Positions 50,183 through 59,326 are shown, counted from the first letter of the stretch. The stretch is 64,000 nucleotides of DNA from Massilia eburnea (GCF_009720745.1 NZ_WNKX01000023.1:1-64000), one strand, 5' to 3'. Notes: generated from the sequence alone by a model not told the origin. Numbers and translations: made by a program.

Positions 50183-53100
50183 GCGCATGCCGCAGGCGCG
50201 CAGCGGGGCGGCGGGAACAGCAGCGGCAGTAGCTGCCGCCAGCGCCGCCGTGGTGATGGGCTGGATGCCGCTCGGCGAGCCCGCAGCCATCGCCGTGACG
50301 ACCGGCGCGGCCTTCTGCTGGTTCGGTTCAATCAGCGGCATCAGCGAAGGCGCCAGCACCGTCAGCAGCTGCACCGGCAACGCCGAGGTGAAGTCGTAGT
50401 TCTTCGATTCCGGCCCATGCACATACGCCGTCATCGACCCAAAGAAGCGCTCGCCGATATTGAACACAAACGTCGCCGAACGATTCACGTAACGCGATTC
50501 AATCAGGCGTCCGCCAGCAGCAAAGATGTCGAAGCGCTGGTCGCCGGTGCCGGTCTTGCCGCCCACCGGAATGATCTTGCCGTCAGCGCCAACAAAAGCC
50601 GCCTTGACGCGCCGCGCCGTACCGTCCGACACCACTTCGCGGATCGCATCGGCCACTGCGCGCGCCACTTCCGGCGTCAGCACCTGCTCATTGGTGGTCG
50701 ACTTGTTGCGCGCCACCGTGGTTTCGTAAGGGGTGCCAACGGCAAAGTGCAGCGATTCGATGCGCTGCGTGGTCTTGCGTACGCCGCCGTTGATAATAAT
50801 GCCCATCATTTCTGCCAGCGCGGCGGGACGGTCTGCCGAAGCACCGAGCGTGGTCGCATACGAAGGCACCAGCGAATCGAACGGATAGCCCATCTTCTTC
50901 CACTGGCGGTGAATGCCCATGAAGGCCTCCATCTCCAGCAGGCCGGCGATGCGCTTGTCCTGCGCATGCTTGCGGTGGGTCTTGAACAGCCATTGGTAGA
51001 CTTCCTGGCGCTCCTTCTCGGAAGCGGCTACCACATCGGACAGCGATGCTCCTTCGTTCTGGTGCAGGTAGGCCACCATCCACAGTTCCAGCGGATGCAC
51101 GGCGGCCAGGTAGCCACGGTCGGCCAGGCTCCATTTATCGATGGCGTACTGTTCGTACATCTTGGCCAGGCGGTCTTCCGGCACGTCGTTCTGCACCTTC
51201 AGGTTATCGTTCACGAATTTGCTGAATTCCGCCAGCGACGCATTCGGGTACACGCTGCGATGGATGTTCGCCAGGCGCACCGGCGTCGGGCGGATCGTGT
51301 CGAGCAGGATGCCGTCCAGTTCCGAAGCCTTCTTGCCTTTGTATTTGGCGTAGAAGCGATACAGGAATTCCTTGCCTTCCTTGTCGGCGAAGCGCGCCAG
51401 GTAGGCCGCGCGGCGCGGGTCGTCGGCGTCGGTCAGCAGGGTCTGCGAGGAACCCGGCATCTGGAAGGAGTAGTACTTGACCACGTCGCGCATCAGGCGC
51501 ACGAACACCAGGTTGGTGGAACGGCGCAGCGCTTCGCGCACCGTCATGATCTTGAAGTCGTCGTCCTTGCTGAAGTTGCCGAAGTAATGCAGGCCGCCGC
51601 CGGTGAAGAAGCCTTCGCCCGGATTGGCCGAATACTTGCGTTCCATCGCCGCCTGCAGCATGGCCGGCAGGTCGCGCTTGTCCTTCGGCGTGGCGATCAG
51701 GTATTCGATGCCCCAGACGGTCAGGCGGTCGCGCTGGTCGACGCTGACTTTCTTCAGCTCCGCCACCTCCATGTCGGCGTACTTCTTGTGCAGCTGGTCG
51801 ACGATGTCCATATACGTGACCAGGGTGCGCAGCTTGGCGGTGGAACCCAGGTCCAGCTTGGCGCCTTCGTTGATGTCGAGCGGCTGGTCATAGTTATCGG
51901 TTTGTACGCGCAGGTAGTTGGCGTGCTCGCCGCGCTCCAGCAGCGTGAAGCTGTACACAACGTTGGCCGGGTCGCCGTTGCCCAGCATGCCCTTGCCGGT
52001 CAGGCCAGCCTTGACAGCGGTTTCCGGTTCGCGCAATTCGCGCAGCATGGCGGTGACCGTTTTCTGGGTTTCCGCGTCGAGCGTCGTGTTGACCGACAAA
52101 TCCAGGCGGTCCAGGTTATACATGCGGTTATCGCCCAGCAGGTTGGCCAGGTGGACGCGCACCGCGTTGGATGCTTTCTTGGTCACGAAAGTCATCGGCG
52201 GCGCCGCTTGCAGGCCGTTTCCCTTGGCTGGGTGCAGTTTTTCCTTCAGCGCGGCGTCGCGGAATTGCGGGGTGATGATGCCGGCGCTGGCCAGCAGGCG
52301 CAGGTGGCTGTTGGCCAGCACTTCCAGGTCCTGGTCGCCTTCGCCGAGGTAGTAGCTCGGGCGGCGCTGCGCGATCAGCAGCGACAGCGCTTCCTTGAAG
52401 GCCAGCGCGCTGCCCGGCTTGTCCATCTTGCCGCCCAGCAGGCGCGCCACTTCGTCGAATTCGCGGCCGTACCAGACCCACATGCCGTCGCCAATGCCGT
52501 TCACTTCGCCGTAGCCGGGCTTGGCCGACAGCGGCACGGTGTTGAGGTAGTCGACCACGATCTGGTGGCGCACCTTGGTGGTGTCTTCGCCTTGCTGGTA
52601 AGCGCGCAGGGAAGCGGAAATCATCTGCCGCAGCTTGTCCTTCATCGAACCGGTGCGGCCTTCCGGCGAGTGGCGGTATTTCTCGATCTGCGTCGCCAGG
52701 GTGGAGCCGCCAGCTGCGCGGTGGCCGCCGGCGCCGACAGCGCTCGCGGTTTTTTCCAGAATCGCTTTCGACAGGCGGTCCCACTCCACCGCCGGATTGC
52801 GTTTCGGGTATTTGGTATCGAGCAGCTCGCGGTTCTCGATGAACAGCAGGCTTTGTACCAGCGCCGGCGGCGTCTGTTCGAACCCGTTGTAGATGCGCTC
52901 CGGATAACTGGCGGTGAACAGCGGCTCCTGGCGGCAATCGAAAATCGACAGGCCGGTGCGGGTCTTTTCGCGATAGGTCGCGAACACGCCCATATCGCTC
53001 AACTCCACCATCTTGGGCGAGAAGCGCGCCTGCGACGTGACCTCGTAATCGCGCGCTTTCAGCTTGTCCAGGTAATCGGGCAGGTTGGCGTAGCCGAGGC

Positions 53101-53380
53101 GCTCGTCATACGGGCTGTCGTGCGGGAAGCGGATCGCCTTGCTCGGCCCCGGCTCCACCTTGTAGGTCAGCTTGCCGACCAGGTCGGTGAAGACGCGCGC
53201 CTGCATCGTCGAGGTGCGGATCTCGTGATAGCCCCAGAAACCGGCTACCGTCAGCAGCACCAGGATCAGCACAATGAGTGCGTTGCGCGAACGGGAACCC
53301 TTCTTCGGTTCCGAGGGCGGTGGTGGTGCGGGCTCGGCAGGTTCGAAAGAGCTTGAGTCGTGATCTTGTTGGGAAGGCAT
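50180..53380 (-). CDS. Large class A penicillin-binding-protein-like protein with divergent transglycosylase domain
   Basis: About 1066 residues. A single membrane helix lies at about 33-53 after a Pro-rich cytosolic tail. A GT51 peptidoglycan transglycosylase-like region (about 150-340) follows, then a transpeptidase domain with Ser513 in GSTAKLRT, STN in RRSTNLVFVRLM, and KTGT in GGKTGTGDQ at about 943. GT51 motifs are altered: ENREL replaces EDRxF (Glu182 kept) and GGSTLATQ replaces GGSTITQQ. The protein is unusually long, with extra sequence inside the transpeptidase region. The ATG at 53380 is a guess: no strong ribosome site is present and the frame stays open to 53518. The stop is supplied by repeat copy C. 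Confidence 0.82.
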   Translation of the reverse strand: MPSQQDHDSSSFEPAEPAPPPPSEPKKGSRSRNALIVLILVLLTVAGFWGYHEIRTSTMQARVFTDLVGKLTYKVEPGPSKAIRFPHDSPYDERLGYANLPDYLDKLKARDYEVTSQARFSPKMVELSDMGVFATYREKTRTGLSIFDCRQEPLFTASYPERIYNGFEQTPPALVQSLLFIENRELLDTKYPKRNPAVEWDRLSKAILEKTASAVGAGGHRAAGGSTLATQIEKYRHSPEGRTGSMKDKLRQMISASLRAYQQGEDTTKVRHQIVVDYLNTVPLSAKPGYGEVNGIGDGMWVWYGREFDEVARLLGGKMDKPGSALAFKEALSLLIAQRRPSYYLGEGDQDLEVLANSHLRLLASAGIITPQFRDAALKEKLHPAKGNGLQAAPPMTFVTKKASNAVRVHLANLLGDNRMYNLDRLDLSVNTTLDAETQKTVTAMLRELREPETAVKAGLTGKGMLGNGDPANVVYSFTLLERGEHANYLRVQTDNYDQPLDINEGAKLDLGSTAKLRTLVTYMDIVDQLHKKYADMEVAELKKVSVDQRDRLTVWGIEYLIATPKDKRDLPAMLQAAMERKYSANPGEGFFTGGGLHYFGNFSKDDDFKIMTVREALRRSTNLVFVRLMRDVVKYYSFQMPGSSQTLLTDADDPRRAAYLARFADKEGKEFLYRFYAKYKGKKASELDGILLDTIRPTPVRLANIHRSVYPNASLAEFSKFVNDNLKVQNDVPEDRLAKMYEQYAIDKWSLADRGYLAAVHPLELWMVAYLHQNEGASLSDVVAASEKERQEVYQWLFKTHRKHAQDKRIAGLLEMEAFMGIHRQWKKMGYPFDSLVPSYATTLGASADRPAALAEMMGIIINGGVRKTTQRIESLHFAVGTPYETTVARNKSTTNEQVLTPEVARAVADAIREVVSDGTARRVKAAFVGADGKIIPVGGKTGTGDQRFDIFAAGGRLIESRYVNRSATFVFNIGERFFGSMTAYVHGPESKNYDFTSALPVQLLTVLAPSLMPLIEPNQQKAAPVVTAMAAGSPSGIQPITTAALAAATAAAVPAAPLRACGMR

Positions 53381-53617
53381 AGGTACCGAGCGCAAACGCC
53401 GCCTGTTGCCACCATATCCAATCGCTGCCGCGCCGGCGCGCATTTTGCGCACCGCACGTACGACAACTCGGGGCCGGCGAAAACGACGGTTGCTTAACAT
53501 AGTGTTCAAACCGGACAATACACGCAGAGTATTTCTGCATGATTACCATTGCACCACAACGGCGTGCAGTGCACGGGGCAACTCGCAAAATATTTAAACT
53601 TCGCGTAGCAGTTTCGC
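53381..53617. other. Upstream region of the PBP-like gene
   Basis: The PBP-like reading frame stays open to 53518, so part of this may be coding if translation starts earlier (for example at MLSNRRFRRP, 53500). No clear promoter or ribosome site was found. It contains a short GTGCACTGCAC-like dyad near 53563-53573. Confidence 0.3.
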
Positions 53618-53658
53618 AAAAAAACAACGGCGCATCATACCGAATATGAGCGCCGTTG
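53618..53658 (-). terminator. Rho-independent terminator after the CinA-like gene
   Basis: On the minus strand CAACGGCGC and GCGCCGTTG form a 9-bp stem with an inner TCATA/TATGA extension, followed by seven T. It closes the five-gene unit 53.7-58.05 kb. Confidence 0.87.
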
Positions 53659-53692
53659 CAAGAGCAGTTAACACCCTTTTCACACTGTGGAT

Positions 53693-54478
53693 TCAGGGCT
53701 TCACGTACTCCACATTCAATGCATCGAGTTCGCGGCACATGTGGGCGAAAGCGGCTTCGCATTGGGCCGGATCGCCTTTCACGCCAAGCTCGATGTGGCG
53801 CCTGGTGTTGGCATCGCCCACGCTTGGAAGGCTGAAGACCTTGATGCGCGGCCAGGCTGCTTCCAGCGCCAGCATCAGCGGCGTCAGTGCGGCTTCCGCT
53901 GCTTCGTACACTAACACCGATTGCTCAGCGCGCGGCTCACGATTGAACAGGTCGGCATAGTGCGTGTCGAGCACCCATTCGATCATTGGCCAGGCCATCA
54001 CCGGAAAGCCGGGCACGAAGTAATGCGTGCCGTATGCGAATCCGGCCACGCCGTTATACGGATTAGGAATAAGCGCCGCGCCTTGCGGGAATTCGGCCAT
54101 CTGCAGGCGCTGCAGATGTTCGGCAGAAGTGAGGTCGGGCGCCTCGCCTTTTTCCGCGGCGATCTGGCGCACACGCTGCTGGATGCTTTCCTTGGCGCCT
54201 TCATGCATCAGCAGCGGCAGCCCCAGTGCGGCGGCGGCGGCCTGGCGGGTGTGGTCGTCCGGCGTGGCGCCGATGCCGCCGCAGGAGAACACGATATCGC
54301 CGCTGGCAAAGGTGCGCTGCAATGTGGCGGTGATGCGTTCACGGTCATCGCCGAGGAATTCAGCCCAGCCCAGTTGCAGGCCGCGCGCCGCCAGCAATTG
54401 CACCACTTTGGGGAAATGCTGGTCGACGCGTTTGCCGGACAGGATTTCGTCGCCGATGATGATCAATCCAATTGGCAT
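53693..54478 (-). CDS. CinA-like / molybdopterin-binding-domain protein
   Basis: 261-residue protein of the MoCF-biosynthesis/CinA N-terminal family. It has IIIGDEILSGKRVDQHFP at the start, FSCGGIGATPDDHTRQA for the ligand-binding loop, and VPGFPVMAWPM. It is shorter than full CinA and lacks the C-terminal amidase, so it resembles the stand-alone competence/damage-inducible-A homologues, which may be nucleotide pyrophosphatases. The ATG at 54478 is backed by GAGGAAAG upstream and overlaps the end of the EI24 gene by 16 nt. Last gene of the unit. Confidence 0.88.
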   Translation of the reverse strand: MPIGLIIIGDEILSGKRVDQHFPKVVQLLAARGLQLGWAEFLGDDRERITATLQRTFASGDIVFSCGGIGATPDDHTRQAAAAALGLPLLMHEGAKESIQQRVRQIAAEKGEAPDLTSAEHLQRLQMAEFPQGAALIPNPYNGVAGFAYGTHYFVPGFPVMAWPMIEWVLDTHYADLFNREPRAEQSVLVYEAAEAALTPLMLALEAAWPRIKVFSLPSVGDANTRRHIELGVKGDPAQCEAAFAHMCRELDALNVEYVKP

Positions 54479-55290
54479 AGGCTTTCCTCGAATGGGGCAT
54501 GGCGCAGTTGCGCCAGCGCTTGCAGGCAATAATACTCAAACCACAAACCGGTGAAGATGAATATTACGACATACACCCAGATCGAGGCCGCCAACAGCAT
54601 CGGGAAGAAGGCGATGGCGGCTACCGCGCCGACCGTCCACACCACGGCCGGCAGCGAGCCCGCCAGGCCGGAGACGATGCCGATCGCCATCAGCTGCCAG
54701 CGGTGTTCGCGCTGCAGCTTCTCCAGTTCTTCGGCGCTGGCATAATCGGCCAGGGCGTCATAGCTCATCACGCGGCTGGTCAGCCAGCCCCACAGCAGCA
54801 CGGTTGCCAGGCCGGCCAGCGGCGGGAAGACATACAGCGGCAGGATGAACAGCCAGGCCACGACAAAGATGCCGAACGCGCCCAGCGCCTTCACCACGCT
54901 GCCGACAATGGAGCCGCCCTTCTTCTTTTCCAGCTGCGGGAAGTGGCGTTCGCCGACGTGGCGCACGATGAAGGGCATGGCGGCCACGCCGATGAAGATC
55001 ATGGCAGTGACAATCATCAGCGGCAACAGCAGGAGCAGCGCAAACAGCGGCACCACGACGGAGCGCAAGCCGCCCAGGCCAAGCGCCACCAGCCAGTCGG
55101 TGGTGACGCGGTACATTTCGAATTCGACGAAATGGCCGTGCAGCCAGTCCAGCAGCGGCTGGAAACCAAGGCCGAGCAGCAGCGCCCACAGAGCGACTGA
55201 CAAGATGAAAGGAACAATACTCAGCAATAAGATCTTGCCGTGGAACTGGGACAGCAGGGCCCTGCCGTATGCATTGATAACTGCGCGCAT
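54463..55290 (-). CDS. EI24-domain (CysZ-like) membrane protein
   Basis: 275-residue inner-membrane protein with about five to six hydrophobic segments, matching the EI24/CysZ family outline: an amphipathic start (AYGRALLSQFHGKILLLSIVP), LLPLMIVTAMIFIGVAAMPFIVRHVG, then KALGAFGIFVVAWLFILP, and a late WVYVVIFIFTGLWFEYYC. CysZ imports sulfate in enterobacteria, but a sulfate role is not implied here since no sulfur genes are near. Start and upstream stop overlap as TAATG with the fatty-acid-hydroxylase-like gene. Confidence 0.88.
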   Translation of the reverse strand: MRAVINAYGRALLSQFHGKILLLSIVPFILSVALWALLLGLGFQPLLDWLHGHFVEFEMYRVTTDWLVALGLGGLRSVVVPLFALLLLLPLMIVTAMIFIGVAAMPFIVRHVGERHFPQLEKKKGGSIVGSVVKALGAFGIFVVAWLFILPLYVFPPLAGLATVLLWGWLTSRVMSYDALADYASAEELEKLQREHRWQLMAIGIVSGLAGSLPAVVWTVGAVAAIAFFPMLLAASIWVYVVIFIFTGLWFEYYCLQALAQLRHAPFEESLCQLD

Positions 55291-56255
55291 TAACTCGGTT
55301 TCTTTCTCATATATTCAAACATCCGCTTCAGGCCAAGCCATTGCTGGGCCCAGAAACCGCGGCCATAGTCGCGGCCCTCGAGCTGGTCGCGCACGCCGGT
55401 CGCTTCGAAGCGCGGCGTGAAGTTCGCGGTGCGGAAGAGTATGTCCCAAATTGGGAACAGTACGGCGAAATTGCAACCACCCAGCGTGCCCTTCCCCTTC
55501 GATTCGTGGCCAACCCCGATGGCGTGGTGCATGCGGTGGTAGCGGGGCGACACGAGCAGTCGCTCGCCAATGGGGCCGAAGTGGACACGGACATTGGCGT
55601 GCTGCAGGCTTTGCAGGATGCGCGACAGCGATACCAGCAGGACGTACTGCCCCGGCGGCACGCCGATCGCCAGCGCCAGCACGGCCATCACGATATCGCG
55701 CAGCAGGTCGTCCAGCAGGTGGTTGCGGTCGTCGCTCCACAGGTTCATGTTCTGCTGGCTGTGGTGCAGGCTATGCAAGCCCCACCACCAGTTGAACTTG
55801 TGCTGGGCGCGATGGAACCAGTAATCGGCAAAATCCAGCACCATGAGGTAAATGGCGAAACTGGCCAGCGGGTGCATGTCGGTGACCAGGTTTTCCAGGT
55901 TGAAGGGCCGCACGCCTTCCATGCGCAAGGCGCCGGCGATAGCGTCCATCACCGGGTCGAGCGTGAAGAACAGTGCCAGCGGGATCAAGCCCAGGCGCTG
56001 GATCACGGTATAGGTGAAATCGTTCCAGCGGGCGCGCTTGTCGGTGAACTTGTGCACCGGGATGGCCGCTTCCAGCGGTCGCAGCACCAGGAAGATCAGC
56101 AGCAGCTCGGCGATGCCGATCAGCAGCCATTCCGTGCCTTCGAAAGCTTCTTCGGTAATGTCGCCCATGCCGGTGTAATAGATAACCGGCTGGATGGCAT
56201 TCTCAAATAGCCAGCCCTGGGCTTGGCCCAGCAGGTCGAGGAAAAACTGAATCAT
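55290..56255 (-). CDS. Sterol desaturase / fatty acid hydroxylase family membrane protein
   Basis: 321-residue integral membrane di-iron oxygenase family member. The histidine boxes are intact: HRAQH at 148-152, HSLHH at 161-165, and HRMHH at 240-244. Several hydrophobic helices flank them. Family members hydroxylate or desaturate lipids, sterols or carotenoids; the substrate here is unknown. It overlaps the deacetylase stop (ATGA) and the EI24 start (TAATG), so the five genes are tightly co-translated. Confidence 0.92.
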   Translation of the reverse strand: MIQFFLDLLGQAQGWLFENAIQPVIYYTGMGDITEEAFEGTEWLLIGIAELLLIFLVLRPLEAAIPVHKFTDKRARWNDFTYTVIQRLGLIPLALFFTLDPVMDAIAGALRMEGVRPFNLENLVTDMHPLASFAIYLMVLDFADYWFHRAQHKFNWWWGLHSLHHSQQNMNLWSDDRNHLLDDLLRDIVMAVLALAIGVPPGQYVLLVSLSRILQSLQHANVRVHFGPIGERLLVSPRYHRMHHAIGVGHESKGKGTLGGCNFAVLFPIWDILFRTANFTPRFEATGVRDQLEGRDYGRGFWAQQWLGLKRMFEYMRKKPS

Positions 56256-57082
56256 TTGCTGTAGTCCGGGTGTTCTCTCAACGTGGCGAAGCAGAAGCCT
56301 TTCTGCTTCAAGCCTTCAATCAGTGGTTCCAGGTTGGCCGGCGCCCAGGGATCCTTGCGCGACCAGATGCCCATATGGGCCATGAAGATGTCGCCGTCGC
56401 GCAGGCCTTCCAGTGCGCCTTTCAGCAGCACGGCATTGGAGGCGCGCTCCACCGGCAGTTCGTCGCCCGAGAAGCCGGCTGGCTTGGCCCAGGCGGCATG
56501 CTGGTAGCCGCAGGCCTTGCCGGCCGCCAGCGTGCGCGGGCTGGTCTTGCCGCCGGGCGCGCGCCAGAACGGGTCGAGCGGCTTGCCGGTCAGCTCCTTG
56601 AAGCGGGTGTCGACACGGCGCAGCTCATCACAATACTGCTGTGGCGTCCAGTCCTGCACCTTGCCGGCGTGGGCGCCGAATTGCGGCTTGACCGTGATCT
56701 TGCCGTTTGCAGCATCGTGCACGAAATAAGTGTGGTCGAAGGTGTGGGTGCCAAAAGCATGGCCCTCGGCGACGCGGGCGCGCCAGTAGGCGGCCCAGGA
56801 CGGGTCGAGCGAATAGTCGCCCTTGACGGTCTTTTCGTTGGCCAGGAAGAAGGTGGCCTTGACGTTCTGCCGTGCCAGCACAGACGCGATCAGCTCGGCC
56901 TGCGATTGGCTGCCTGTGTCGAAGGTCAGGTAGATCGTGCCGTGGCATTGCGGGCCGGCGGCCGGAGCGGATGCGCCGGCCGCGGCGCCGGCGAACGGCG
57001 CTGCGGCGAAAGGCAATAGTGCAGCCAGCGCCAGCACGCGGGCAGCGAGCGGCGCGGTGCGGGCAGGCGCTGCGGCTTTCAT
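56252..57082 (-). CDS. Exported polysaccharide deacetylase-like protein (CE4/NodB fold)
   Basis: 276-residue protein with a hydrophobic Ala-rich leader (signal peptide to about residue 37) and a NodB-type domain. Motif 1 is LTFDTGS (53-57) instead of TFDDG: the first Asp is kept, the second, normally a metal ligand, is Thr. Motif 2 is GTHTFDH with His113 and His117. Then RAPGGKTS and DIFMAHMGIW match motifs 3 and 5. It may deacetylate an exported glycan or have a changed metal site. The ATG at 57082 overlaps the upstream stop as TAATG; the frame stays open further upstream but inside the beta-propeller gene. Confidence 0.87.
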   Translation of the reverse strand: MKAAAPARTAPLAARVLALAALLPFAAAPFAGAAAGASAPAAGPQCHGTIYLTFDTGSQSQAELIASVLARQNVKATFFLANEKTVKGDYSLDPSWAAYWRARVAEGHAFGTHTFDHTYFVHDAANGKITVKPQFGAHAGKVQDWTPQQYCDELRRVDTRFKELTGKPLDPFWRAPGGKTSPRTLAAGKACGYQHAAWAKPAGFSGDELPVERASNAVLLKGALEGLRDGDIFMAHMGIWSRKDPWAPANLEPLIEGLKQKGFCFATLREHPDYSK

Positions 57083-58050
57083 TACATTCGCGCCGAGGAG
57101 TTGGCGAAGAACACGCCGTGCGGCGAACGGCCGACCGGAATGGTCCGGACCACCTTGCGCGCCTGCAGGTCGATCACTGCCACTTTCTTGATCCAGCGCA
57201 GCGTCGCCCACATGTATTTCTTGTCGGCGGTGATTTCCATGCAATCGGGGCCGCCCGGCACGTCGATGGTGCCGACGTTCTCGAGCGTTTTCTGGTCGAT
57301 GATGTTGATGGTGTTGGACACGCGGTTCGACACATAGGTGTAGCGGCCATCGCCCAGCGCACGGAAATTGTGGGTGCCGGCGCCGGCCTTGATGCGCTTG
57401 ACCGTCTGGCGGGTGCGCCAGTCGATCACCTCGACGTAATCGCTGCCCATGATCCCCACCAGCAGGTATTTATCGTCGGGCGTCATGGCGATCCCCGCCG
57501 GCAGTTTGCCGACCGGGATAGTCCACAGCACGTTCTGCGTCTTCAGGTCGACCGCGCTGACCTGGTCGCTGCCCTGCTGGGTGACGAAGACCGTGGTGCT
57601 CTTGGCATCAAAGGCCACGTGGCTCGGCAGCTTGGGCAGCGGCACGCGCTTGGCCAGCGTCAGGTCCTTGCCGTTATAGGAATAGATATCCAGCCGGTGC
57701 AGGCGCAGCGAAGTCGCGACGAACCACTTCTGGTCCGGCGAAAAACCGATCTGGTACGGATCGAGGACATCCTTGACGTGGCGCTGCACCTGGCCCGTCA
57801 CCGGGTCCAGGAATACCAGTTCATTGCCCACGGCGCTGGCTACAATCAGCGACTTGTTATCGGGAGTGGCCATCAGGTGGTGCGGCTCTTTGCCCACCGG
57901 GAAGGTCTGCAGGCTCTTGTAGCTGTCCTGGTCCAGCAACTGGACCGTGGCATCGCGCGAATTGAGCACGACGACAACGTTTGCCTGGGCGGACTGGATA
58001 CCGGCCAGCAAACCACATAAAACTACTGCGCTACGGATACTGCGGAACAT
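57082..58050 (-). CDS. Exported YVTN-family beta-propeller protein
   Basis: 322-residue protein with a signal peptide (MFRSIRSAVVLCGLLAGIQSAQA) and seven or so YVTN-type blades: VVLNSRDATVQLLDQDSYKSL, TPDNKSLIVASAVGNELVFLD, SPDQKWFVATS, TPDDKYLLVGIMGSDYVEVID, GRYTYVSNRVSNTINIID, TADKKYMWATLRWIKKVAVID. Such propellers act as binding scaffolds in the periplasm or on the surface. The start MFRSIRS was chosen for its signal peptide; ribosome site weak (GCGAG). First gene of the five-gene unit with overlapping ends. Confidence 0.87.
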   Translation of the reverse strand: MFRSIRSAVVLCGLLAGIQSAQANVVVVLNSRDATVQLLDQDSYKSLQTFPVGKEPHHLMATPDNKSLIVASAVGNELVFLDPVTGQVQRHVKDVLDPYQIGFSPDQKWFVATSLRLHRLDIYSYNGKDLTLAKRVPLPKLPSHVAFDAKSTTVFVTQQGSDQVSAVDLKTQNVLWTIPVGKLPAGIAMTPDDKYLLVGIMGSDYVEVIDWRTRQTVKRIKAGAGTHNFRALGDGRYTYVSNRVSNTINIIDQKTLENVGTIDVPGGPDCMEITADKKYMWATLRWIKKVAVIDLQARKVVRTIPVGRSPHGVFFANSSARM

Positions 58051-58191
58051 GAAAACTCGCTTATTGGTTAAGCCAGCCCCTATTTTACGGTCAAACTTCA
58101 TCTAGTTAGTTATTGCCGACAACATTTAGGGGATATCGGGCCCGGATGCACTACAATCGCGGCCTATGCCCCACATTTCTAAGGAATCAAA

Positions 58192-58548
58192 ATGACTATC
58201 ATTACTACCGCATCCGGCCTGCAATACGACGACATCAAGGTTGGCGATGGCGCCGAAGCAAAAGCTGGCCAGAATGTCACCGTGCACTACACCGGCTGGC
58301 TGCGCAACGACGACGGCAGCAAGGGCCCGAAATTCGATTCTTCCAAGGATCGCAACGACCCGTTCGAATTCGCCCTGGGCGCCGGCATGGTGATCCGCGG
58401 CTGGGACGAAGGCGTGCAAGGCATGAAAATCGGCGGCACCCGCCAGCTGATCATCCCTGCCGAGCTGGGCTACGGCTCGCGCGGCGCCGGCGGCGTGATT
58501 CCGCCAAACGCCACCCTGATCTTCGACGTCGAACTGCTGGGCGTTTAA
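58192..58548 (+). CDS. FKBP-type peptidyl-prolyl cis-trans isomerase
   Basis: 118-residue cytosolic single-domain FKBP without signal peptide or extension, which catalyses Xaa-Pro isomerisation. It has VTVHYTGWL, KFDSSKDRNDPFEFALGAG, VIRGWDEGVQGMKIGG, and the C-terminal LGYGSRGAGGVIPPNATLIFDVELL, all conserved active-site segments. AAGGAA lies 7 nt before the ATG. It stands alone and converges on the anti-sigma gene with about 20 nt between. Confidence 0.96.
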   Translation: MTIITTASGLQYDDIKVGDGAEAKAGQNVTVHYTGWLRNDDGSKGPKFDSSKDRNDPFEFALGAGMVIRGWDEGVQGMKIGGTRQLIIPAELGYGSRGAGGVIPPNATLIFDVELLGV

Positions 58549-58567
58549 GTAGCCCCGGCGAGGGAGG

Positions 58568-59326
58568 CTAGCGCTGCCACTTGCGCTGCACCGCCTCCTG
58601 TTCCGCTTTCGCATCGAGCGGTTGGCCGGCGATACGCTGGTCAATCGCATCCAGTACCGCCGTCGGCATCTCCGACCCCGCCTGCCTGAACTCCCCTTGC
58701 GGCGCCTTGTTCTGACCCTGTACCGCCAGCTGCACCTTCCATGCGCCGCCCTGCTTGCAGGCCAGGCCCGACATATCCTGCGCCGTCACGAAGCTGCGGC
58801 AGTAGCTATTGTCCTGCGCCAGGAAGCTGGCGCCGATCCGTACCGGGCCGCCATTGCCGCCCAGTTGCTGGTCGAGCGCGGTCGCCAGGCGGCCCTGCGC
58901 CACCAGCATGCCGTCGCGGCTGGCCACGGTTTCGCCGTTTTCCATTGGCAGCATGCCCAGGCCGTAATGGCCGACTGACACGCCCAGCACCAGCATGGCC
59001 GCCAGCGCCCCCCATTCCGGCCACGACCAGTGCCGCGCGCGGCTGGCCTTGCGCGCGGCCTGCTGCTCCGCCTCGCGCCGGGCACGGATGGAATCCAGGC
59101 TGACCACCGTGGCCTGGCGCAGCGGCTGCGCCAGCCTGGGCGGCACCGCCTCTTCCGCCACCGGCGCGAAGGCGGCAAACACGTCGTTGCGCATGGCCTT
59201 GTGCTGGGCGACCCTTCGCGCCAGGGCGGCGTCCTTGTGCATGGCCTCTTCCACCGCGCGGCGGGTGACTTCGTCCAGTTCGCCGTCGGCATAGGCCATC
59301 AGGGTTTCGTCGGAAAAACTTTTCAT
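58568..59326 (-). CDS. Anti-sigma factor, membrane-anchored
   Basis: 252-residue protein encoded behind the ECF sigma gene, overlapping it as ATGA. The N-terminal cytosolic part (SDETLMAYADGELDEVTRRAV) has the typical anti-sigma opening, though no HxxxCxxC zinc motif is visible. One transmembrane helix lies at about 105-125 (WGALAAMLVLGVSVGHYGLGML). The periplasmic part of about 125 residues contains two Cys (SYCRSFV, LACKQGG) that could form a disulfide. It is expected to hold the sigma factor inactive until an envelope signal arrives. Confidence 0.87.
   Translation of the reverse strand: MKSFSDETLMAYADGELDEVTRRAVEEAMHKDAALARRVAQHKAMRNDVFAAFAPVAEEAVPPRLAQPLRQATVVSLDSIRARREAEQQAARKASRARHWSWPEWGALAAMLVLGVSVGHYGLGMLPMENGETVASRDGMLVAQGRLATALDQQLGGNGGPVRIGASFLAQDNSYCRSFVTAQDMSGLACKQGGAWKVQLAVQGQNKAPQGEFRQAGSEMPTAVLDAIDQRIAGQPLDAKAEQEAVQRKWQR

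Noticed and set aside
4813..58120. TTGCCGACAA found in three intergenic regions (4813, 36749, about 58112)
   Set aside because: The 10-mer is built from common words of this genome, and the contexts differ in orientation and distance to genes. Only the palindromic context near 36752 was kept as a finding.
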